Part shown: positions 60,399-64,000 of the stretch, piece after piece
Position numbering within the stretch: the stretch's first letter is position 1
How the letters are laid out: every line of letters starts with the position of its first letter
NCBI RefSeq assembly: GCF_900099995.1
Contig: NZ_FNCZ01000001.1
Location: 682,001-746,000 of the forward strand
Reading direction: 5' to 3'
Source of the DNA: Winogradskyella thalassocola
GTDB lineage: Bacteria; Bacteroidota; Bacteroidia; Flavobacteriales; Flavobacteriaceae
Length of the DNA: 64,000 bases
Position numbers and translations under genes: made by a program
Notes under the pieces: model-generated
What the model was told of the DNA's origin: nothing
Database searches by the model: none
What the model saw: only the letters and a program-made list of their open reading frames with translations

Positions 60399-61388
60399 AT
60401 GAAAGTAGCAATTGTAGGTGCAACAGGCATGGTTGGTAGTGTAATGCTTAAAGTATTAGAGGAACGCAATTTTCCTTTAGACGAATTATTACTAGTAGCT
60501 TCAGAACGTTCTGTCGGTAGTAAATTAAAATACAAGGGTAAGGATATTGAAGTGATTAGTATTCCTACTGCTATTGAAAAACGTCCTGATATTGCTTTGT
60601 TTTCTGCAGGTGGTAACACGTCTTTAGAATGGGCTCCAAAATTTGCTGAAGTTGGTACAACGGTTATCGACAATTCTTCGGCTTGGAGAATGGACTTATC
60701 AAAAAAATTGGTAGTTCCAGAAATTAACGCTAGTGAGTTAGAAAAAACAGATAAAATTATAGCTAATCCTAACTGCTCTACGATTCAAATGGTGATGGCA
60801 TTAGCACCACTTCATAAAAAATATAAAATTAAACGCGTCGTTGTTTCAACCTATCAATCGGTATCTGGTACAGGTGTAAAAGCTGTTGAACAGATGGAAA
60901 ATGAAATTGCAGGTATAAAAGGTGAGATGGCATATCCGTATCCTATTCATAAAAATGCAATTCCACATTGCGACGTTTTTGAAGATAATGGTTATACCAA
61001 AGAAGAGATGAAATTGGTAAATGAAACTCAAAAAATTCTTAATGATCGTACAATTGCGGTGACTGCAACTGCTGTTAGAATTCCTACAGCTGGTGGGCAC
61101 AGTGAAGCAATTAACGTGGAGTTTGAAAATGATTTTGATCTTAATGAGGTAAGACAATTACTAAACGATACAGATGGGGTTACACTACAAGATAACTTAG
61201 ATGTTAACTTATATCCTATGCCTATGTATGCGCATGGTAAAGACGATGTTTTTGTAGGTCGTATTAGACGAGATGGCTCTCAACCTAACACACTAAATCT
61301 TTGGGTTGTTAGTGATAACCTTAGAAAAGGAGCTGCAACGAACACCGTTCAAATAGCAGAATACCTTATTAAAAATGGTTTAGTGTAG
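60399..61388 (+). CDS. asd: Aspartate-semialdehyde dehydrogenase
   Basis: The 329-residue protein has the NADP loop IVGATGMVGSVML, SAGGNTSLEWAPKF, the catalytic C126 in NPNCSTIQM, and the substrate Arg/His region VRIPTAGGHSEAINVEF. It reduces aspartyl phosphate to aspartate semialdehyde for lysine, threonine, methionine and diaminopimelate. Length and order are normal. It stands alone; a large hairpin lies 45 bases after the stop. Confidence 0.96.
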   Translation: MKVAIVGATGMVGSVMLKVLEERNFPLDELLLVASERSVGSKLKYKGKDIEVISIPTAIEKRPDIALFSAGGNTSLEWAPKFAEVGTTVIDNSSAWRMDLSKKLVVPEINASELEKTDKIIANPNCSTIQMVMALAPLHKKYKIKRVVVSTYQSVSGTGVKAVEQMENEIAGIKGEMAYPYPIHKNAIPHCDVFEDNGYTKEEMKLVNETQKILNDRTIAVTATAVRIPTAGGHSEAINVEFENDFDLNEVRQLLNDTDGVTLQDNLDVNLYPMPMYAHGKDDVFVGRIRRDGSQPNTLNLWVVSDNLRKGAATNTVQIAEYLIKNGLV

Positions 61389-61433
61389 TTTTATAAAATC
61401 AATTTAGATTATTTGAAAATAGCATATATTCAA

Positions 61434-61471
61434 GGATTTCAACTCATTATTTATATAGTTAGTTGAAATTC
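61434..61471. repeat. Long inverted repeat between asd and the prolyl oligopeptidase gene
   Basis: ATTTCAACT (61436-61444) and AGTTGAAAT (61461-61469) pair exactly with a 16-base loop, and the stem extends by G-T and G-C pairs. Direct copies of GCATATATT flank it. It lacks a T run, so it is not a standard terminator. Confidence 0.6.
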
Positions 61472-61506
61472 TGCATATATTGTCGTTCCAAATTTACTTT
61501 TAGTGG

Positions 61507-61541
61507 TTTGTTATTAACAAGTTACTAAATCCTTATATTTG
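61507..61541 (+). promoter_or_regulatory. Promoter of the prolyl oligopeptidase gene
   Basis: TTTG at 61507-61510 and a perfect TATATTTG at 61534-61541 are 23 bases apart. Transcription would start near 61547, so the ATG at 61550 would be nearly leaderless while ATG 61574 has a 27-base leader. Confidence 0.6.
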
Positions 61542-61573
61542 AGGTAACGATGTTTATTTCAAAAAATCTAATT

Positions 61574-63739
61574 ATGAAAAAATTACTTCTTCTTGCCTTA
61601 GTGCTAACATTTTTTGTGTCTTGTAAAAATGAAACCGAAACTGTGAAAACAACTACAATAGATTATCCTGAATCGAATAAAATTGATACTATCGACACGT
61701 ATTTTGGTGAGGCAGTTACAGATCCTTACCGTTGGTTAGAAGACGATAGAAGTAAAGAAACGGAAGCTTGGGTTAAAGCGCAGAACGAAGTTACTTTTGG
61801 TTATTTAGACCATATTCCATATCGAGAAGAATTAAAAGAACGACTGACAAAACTTTGGAATTACGAAAAAATCAGTGCTCCCTATGTAGAAGGAGATTAT
61901 ACGTATTTCTCTAAAAATGACGGTTTACAAAACCAATCTGTAATTTACCGATACAAAACAGGTGAAGATCCTACAACTGCTGAGGTCTTTTTAAATCCTA
62001 ATACGTTTAAAGAAGATGGAACGATTTCATTAGGTGGTATGAGCTTTTCTAAAAACGGAAAAACATTAGCTTATGCTATTTCTGAAGGAGGAAGCGATTG
62101 GAGAAAAATTTTGGTAATGAATGCTGAAACCAATGAGATTGTTGAAGATACATTGGTCGATATCAAATTTAGCGGCATGTCTTGGTATAAGAACGAAGGG
62201 TTCTATTACTCTAGTTACGATAAGCCAGAAGGAAGTGAGTTGTCTGCAAAAACAGATCAGCATAAAGTGTTTTATCACAAATTAGGAACAAAACAATCCG
62301 AAGATAAATTAGTCTTTGGTGGTACACCTGAAGAAAAACACAGATATATTGGTGGTGGAGTTACGGAAGATGATAAGTATCTTATTATTTCTGCAAGTGT
62401 TTCAACTTCTGGAAATAAGTTGTTTATTAAGGATTTGTCAAAACCAAATGGCAAACTTGTAACTATTTTAGATCACACTAATAGTGATTCAAACATTATT
62501 GAAAACGTTGGATCTAAGCTTTACATTATGACGAATTTGGGCGCACCAAATCAAAAAATTGTAACTGTAGATGCTTCAAATCCAACTCCAGAAAATTGGG
62601 TAGATTTTATTCCTGAAACAGATAATGTTTTAAGCCCATCAACGGCTGGTGGTTATTTTTTTGCTAACTACATGGTAGATGCAGTTTCAAAAGTATTGCA
62701 GTACGATTATGATGGGAAACTAATAAGAGAGGTTGAATTACCAGGAATAGGTACGGCTTCTGGTTTTGGTGCAAAGAAGGACGAAACAGAGCTTTATTAT
62801 TCATTTACAAATTATGTAACGCCAGGAAGTATCTATAAATATAATATAGAAAAAGGAATTTCAGAATTATACAAAAAACCGAATATAGATTTCAATCCAG
62901 AAGACTACGAAAGCAAACAGGTGTTTTACAAGTCTAAAGATGGAACAAAAGTACCTATGATTATTACACACAAAAAAGGTATAAAGCTCAACGGTAAAAA
63001 CCCAACGATTCTTTATGGTTACGGTGGATTTAATATTAGTTTAACACCAAGTTTTAGTATTGCTAATACGGTTTGGTTAGAGCAAGGAGGTATTTATGCC
63101 GTTCCAAATCTTCGAGGAGGTGGAGAATATGGAAAAGCATGGCACGATGCAGGAACGCAGCTTAAAAAACAAAACGTTTTTGACGATTTTATTGCTGCTG
63201 CAGAATACCTTATTTCAGAAAAATATACATCATCAGATTATTTAGCTATTAGCGGTCGCTCTAATGGAGGTTTATTAGTTGGTACAACTATGACGCAACG
63301 CCCAGAGTTAATGAAAGTAGCTTTACCTGGTGTTGGTGTTTTAGACATGTTGCGCTATCATACATTTACTGCTGGAGCTGGTTGGGCTTACGATTACGGA
63401 ACTGCAGAAGATAGTAAGGAAATGTTTGAATACCTTAAAGGGTATTCACCTGTGCATAATGTTAAAGCAGGTGTAGAATATCCTGCAACACTAGTTACTA
63501 CTGGAGATCATGATGATCGCGTAGTGCCTGCACACAGTTTTAAATTTGCGGCAGAATTACAAAGCAAACAAGCCGGAAAAAATCCAACCCTTATTAGAAT
63601 AGAAACAGATGCTGGCCATGGAGCTGGTACACCTGTTAGTAAAACTATTGAGCAATATGCAGATATTTTTGGTTTTACACTTTATAATATGGGATTTGAA
63701 GTATTACCAACAAAAACGGAAGAAAAAGTAAAAGACTAA
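61574..63739 (+). CDS. Prolyl oligopeptidase-family serine peptidase, lipoprotein
   Basis: From ATG 61574 the 721-residue protein has a lipoprotein signal [17 protein letters not shown] with lipid Cys 17. A seven-bladed propeller follows (about 70-440), then a C-terminal hydrolase with nucleophile S563 in [10 protein letters not shown], the Asp in GDHDDRVVP and the His in DAGHGAGTP. The start of the mature part, DPYRWLED, is the S9A hallmark. It cleaves short peptides after proline at the cell surface or in the periplasm. A 24-base longer start at 61550 would put eight residues before the signal and is less likely. Confidence 0.94.
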   Translation: MKKLLLLALVLTFFVSCKNETETVKTTTIDYPESNKIDTIDTYFGEAVTDPYRWLEDDRSKETEAWVKAQNEVTFGYLDHIPYREELKERLTKLWNYEKISAPYVEGDYTYFSKNDGLQNQSVIYRYKTGEDPTTAEVFLNPNTFKEDGTISLGGMSFSKNGKTLAYAISEGGSDWRKILVMNAETNEIVEDTLVDIKFSGMSWYKNEGFYYSSYDKPEGSELSAKTDQHKVFYHKLGTKQSEDKLVFGGTPEEKHRYIGGGVTEDDKYLIISASVSTSGNKLFIKDLSKPNGKLVTILDHTNSDSNIIENVGSKLYIMTNLGAPNQKIVTVDASNPTPENWVDFIPETDNVLSPSTAGGYFFANYMVDAVSKVLQYDYDGKLIREVELPGIGTASGFGAKKDETELYYSFTNYVTPGSIYKYNIEKGISELYKKPNIDFNPEDYESKQVFYKSKDGTKVPMIITHKKGIKLNGKNPTILYGYGGFNISLTPSFSIANTVWLEQGGIYAVPNLRGGGEYGKAWHDAGTQLKKQNVFDDFIAAAEYLISEKYTSSDYLAISGRSNGGLLVGTTMTQRPELMKVALPGVGVLDMLRYHTFTAGAGWAYDYGTAEDSKEMFEYLKGYSPVHNVKAGVEYPATLVTTGDHDDRVVPAHSFKFAAELQSKQAGKNPTLIRIETDAGHGAGTPVSKTIEQYADIFGFTLYNMGFEVLPTKTEEKVKD

Positions 63740-63891
63740 TATTAGTTTATTTGTCACTTAACCTACGTCAGAAACTACAGAATGAAAAGAGTATAAAAAT
63801 CCTTTTTTCAGATAACGCATTATTTTTTTGTCAGCTTTTGTAGGACTTTTAAACATTAAACTGTCTTATTAATAGTGCATGATTATTGTAT

Positions 63892-64000
63892 ATGAAAAAA
63901 AATTACATCTTATTTTTTCTTTCAATTTTGTTTCTGTTTTCTTGTGGTAATGACGATGGCTTAAATCCATTAGTTATTGAAACAAATCCGGATAGTCTAA
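63892..64000 (+). CDS. Lipoprotein, partial at window end
   Basis: ATG 63892 opens MKKNYILFFLSILFLFSCGN, a lipoprotein signal with the lipid Cys near residue 18. DDG follows, giving acidic residues just after the Cys as in surface-exposed Bacteroidota lipoproteins. Only 36 codons are inside the window, so the function cannot be inferred. Confidence 0.65.
   Translation, partial: MKKNYILFFLSILFLFSCGNDDGLNPLVIETNPDSL

Overview
The window looks like the chromosome of a marine-type member of the Flavobacteriaceae (Bacteroidota). The DNA is AT-rich. About twenty start sites are preceded by the Bacteroidota -7 box TAnnTTTG, some with a TTTG -33 element, and Shine-Dalgarno sequences are largely absent. 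The gene content fits: type IX secretion (T9SS) type A and type B sorting tails, a PID-CTERM protein, a FecI/FecR/TonB-receptor cassette, an OmpA protein with thrombospondin type 3 repeats, and lipoproteins with acidic residues after the lipid cysteine. No plasmid, prophage, insertion sequence or CRISPR array is visible. Most of the window is conserved core chromosome with accessory patches.

Layout. 1-5823 (minus): an L-rhamnose catabolic operon in the order rhaEW, rhaI, rhaB, lldD-like (cut by the window edge), which together would take rhamnose to DHAP and L-lactate and then pyruvate. 6460-11775 (minus): a lone PycTM/DUF5706 membrane protein, a DUF6268 outer-membrane barrel, an unknown gene coupled to a Rieske-glutamate-synthase fusion, and a patatin-like lipase. 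11929-18309: EcsC-family gene, an aspartate-rich lipoprotein (minus), then FecI sigma factor, FecR anti-sigma factor and an STN-type TonB receptor. 18542-24364: PID-CTERM miniprotein, ribE (minus), pdxA, YceD/DUF177, rpmF, fabH, accB, accC, a cofactor and fatty-acid-initiation block. 24498-30199: secreted metalloprotease, FAD oxidoreductase, mtgA, GreA-like protein, sodA (minus). 30315-39874: AddA- and AddB-like helicase-nuclease genes with kbl and ompA between them, then a hydrolase. 39905-39978: tRNA-Ala(GGC). 40016-50486: acetyltransferase, MATE pump, two tiny membrane proteins, 2OG-Fe(II) oxygenase, queD-lpxH, nrtS, MFS, an OsmC-recJ-OmpA run, AhpD-like protein and a YwqK-type lipoprotein. 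50500-57804: UDG-family protein, a disulfide-oxidoreductase-like flavoprotein, hopJ, rsmI, a 1137-residue T9SS type B surface protein and an unknown Flavobacteriia protein. 57979-64000: tdk-alr, mscL, asd, a prolyl oligopeptidase lipoprotein and the start of another lipoprotein.

The promoter boxes correct several start codons. In patatin, nrtS and the YceD gene the longest reading frame begins with TTG inside or just after a -7 box, so the internal ATG is the likelier start. Less ordinary items are the orphan PycTM effector without a cyclase, the Rieske-GltB fusion with its unknown partner, face-to-face ribE/pdxA promoters, stem-loops just before three start codons, three convergent gene pairs sharing the same TTAA stop overlap, a promoter with no gene at 18361-18389, and a disulfide-oxidoreductase-like enzyme without the C-terminal catalytic histidine. 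No clearly new multi-gene system was found. The best candidates for undescribed biology are the Rieske-GltB pair and the acidic-lipoprotein/FecIR neighbourhood.
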